Shown piece by piece: positions 62,622 through 64,000 of a stretch of 64,000 bases of DNA. The translations under genes and the position numbers were made by a program. A model generated the notes under the pieces. It had not been told where the DNA came from. It saw only the letters and a list, made by a program, of their open reading frames with translations, and searched no databases. The first letter of the stretch is position 1, and the number at the start of each line of letters is the position of its first letter. Origin of the DNA: Oscillospiraceae bacterium (GTDB taxonomy: Bacteria > Bacillota > Clostridia > Oscillospirales > Oscillospiraceae); NCBI GenBank assembly GCA_017548065.1, contig JAFYNQ010000102.1, positions 19,546-83,545 of the forward strand, given 5' to 3'.

Positions 62622-63983
62622 ATGAAAAAAGCTATAATAATCGCAGCGGCGGCTATTGTTGTTATTATTTCACTTTTTATAATGAATGCATACGTAAAAA
62701 TCCCAATAAATGATGCGTTATCTTTTTACGATAACGCTGTTAATAAGCTTGATGAGCATAATATCGGTTATCGTATTGTGATGGTAAAAGAAAGCAAAAT
62801 CGGAGATGAAATATACCAGGAAGAATCCGTTAAAACCGTATATTTAAAAAGCGCAGATACCGCAATTCAAGCATATACCGATGCACAAATTCTTGTCAAC
62901 GGCGAGCCCATATCTGTAACAGAATGGTATGAAAACGGTACTCTATACAGCGCTGTTAATAACAGCTACTTCTCAACACCGATGACCTTGGAATCGTACC
63001 AAAGCAGAGTCCTCCCATTCCTGCTTGCTGATTCATTGTTGTATAATACCATTACCGGCACGAAACACAAAAACGGTTATACGATTTTGCTAACTGAAAT
63101 CACAGGAAAAGAGTCATGGATGGCAGAAGAAATTGAAACGATTGATTCAGCCGATGCCAAAGTTAGCTTTACAAGAAACGGACATATCAAAACATTACAA
63201 TATAACACGAATTACCAAACAGCCTACTCTAACGAAAAACTCACAATAACAACGGAATTTATCACAGATTCCCCCAAAATCCTACCTTTTGACAAAGCGA
63301 ATGCAGAACCTGTTGATTCTGCTGATATGGTTCTTGAATTAGAACAGGCCTGCACCAGGATTATTGCTTCCAAAACCTTGAAAACACATGCCACGCAAAC
63401 ATTATTGTGTGAAGTGTTTGGCGACAAGAAGATCGTAAATACAGAAATAACGATTGATGCAACAAACGGATGGTCTTCTTCTGTTCGGCAAACTATCTCA
63501 CTTGCAAATACCGGAAAACCCGGTGCAGGAACCACGCTAACAAGAGAAGAAATTTTCAAAAACGGCACATATTCTCTGTTAATAGACGGTGTAGACAGCA
63601 AGCCTGAACATGAAAAATCAGCGAACGAAGTTCGTGCTTCAGTCCAAAACCTACTTATAAGCGATATCATACTACCGGAGGAGATCAAACATTACGAAAT
63701 AGCGAAGTCCGATGAAGAAATCACCTATAGTTTTATACCTTCAGAAGCCTTGGAAAAGCAATTGCGCGATAATGCACTTGGTAATCTATATGGAGATACC
63801 CACATTCTGGATGCCGAAGCAGCGCAATATACGCTCACAGAAGCCTATTTCTATTTAACTTTAGACGCGACCACAAAGATTCCCAAAGCATCAGGACTAC
63901 GTTATACCGGCATATACACCATAAACGAATTGACATATACGCTGGAATACAAATTGCATCAGGATTATGAGATTTTAAACTAA
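62622..63983 (+). CDS. Membrane-anchored extracytoplasmic protein of unknown function
   Basis: A 453-residue protein with an N-terminal hydrophobic segment (residues 4-23) after two lysines and no lipobox cysteine, so a signal anchor or an uncleaved signal peptide. The rest is hydrophilic, predicted mostly beta, and seems to contain two related halves: each has a stretch ending in a hydrophobic strand and Tyr-rich segments (for example TLQYNTNYQTAYSNEKLTI early and YTINELTYTLEYKL at the end). I recognise no family. It may be a surface or lipid-carrier type protein; the regulator gene upstream is divergent. Confidence 0.65.
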   Translation: MKKAIIIAAAAIVVIISLFIMNAYVKIPINDALSFYDNAVNKLDEHNIGYRIVMVKESKIGDEIYQEESVKTVYLKSADTAIQAYTDAQILVNGEPISVTEWYENGTLYSAVNNSYFSTPMTLESYQSRVLPFLLADSLLYNTITGTKHKNGYTILLTEITGKESWMAEEIETIDSADAKVSFTRNGHIKTLQYNTNYQTAYSNEKLTITTEFITDSPKILPFDKANAEPVDSADMVLELEQACTRIIASKTLKTHATQTLLCEVFGDKKIVNTEITIDATNGWSSSVRQTISLANTGKPGAGTTLTREEIFKNGTYSLLIDGVDSKPEHEKSANEVRASVQNLLISDIILPEEIKHYEIAKSDEEITYSFIPSEALEKQLRDNALGNLYGDTHILDAEAAQYTLTEAYFYLTLDATTKIPKASGLRYTGIYTINELTYTLEYKLHQDYEILN

Positions 63984-64000
63984 AATAAGTGGCAGGTTAC

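Overview
The window reads as a chromosomal segment of a low-to-mid GC, endospore-forming anaerobic Firmicute of class Clostridia, most likely of the Oscillospirales (Oscillospiraceae/Ruminococcaceae type). Sporulation genes occur throughout (cotJA, cwlD, yqfC, yqfD, ylbJ, yunB, spoIIAA-spoIIAB-sigF). Shine-Dalgarno sequences are strong (AGGAGG), many starts are TTG, and housekeeping promoters are near-consensus with 17-bp spacers. PcrA carries an insert I associate with this group. There is no oxygen respiration gene, phage, insertion sequence, rRNA or CRISPR array.
Layout. 1-7.4 kb: cotJA (cut by the left edge), cwlD, radA, a Xer-type recombinase, pfkA, xerD and two small membrane proteins. 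7.5-21 kb: phosphoglucomutase, a coiled-coil protein, rsmD, uvrC, a Crh-like HPr lacking the active histidine, mutS2, then a block syntenic with Bacillus (recO-yqzL-era-ybeY-phoH-yqfD-yqfC), ylbJ and a small Cys-rich protein. 21-31 kb: ligA-yunB-pcrA, spoIIAA-AB-sigF, and valS under a T-box leader. 31-45 kb: a GT2 glycosyltransferase, rsmE, tRNA-Leu(GAG), ddh, a Gfo/Idh oxidoreductase, an ectB-murT-gatD operon, a GtrA protein, an aminotransferase, type III glutamine synthetase, an AGCS symporter, and truA with two small partners. 45-50 kb: copA fused to a copZ-like domain, and divergent degV-thrE. 50-62.5 kb: one operon of about 11 kb (malate/lactate dehydrogenase, hdrB, hdrC, hdrA, mvhD/flxD, three Flx-type subunits, fumarate reductase B and A, AAE-family exporter) preceded by a LysR regulator. 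The right edge holds a secreted protein of unknown function.
Three places stand out. (1) The Hdr-Flx-fumarate reductase operon looks like a complete cytoplasmic route from NADH to fumarate, possibly electron-bifurcating to ferredoxin. A malate dehydrogenase-like enzyme is at its head and a dicarboxylate/amino-acid exchanger at its tail. Its mvhD gene carries an in-frame UAG with the reading frame intact on both sides. (2) The ectB-murT-gatD operon pairs a diaminobutyrate-forming transaminase with a divergent MurT ligase and a GatD that has lost its glutaminase residues. (3) copA contains a well-placed internal Shine-Dalgarno and ATG that could release a free CopZ chaperone from the fusion gene.
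Coordinates of starts were set from Shine-Dalgarno spacing, so many genes are shorter than the longest open frame. Functions are assigned from motifs and remembered family features; no database search was run.
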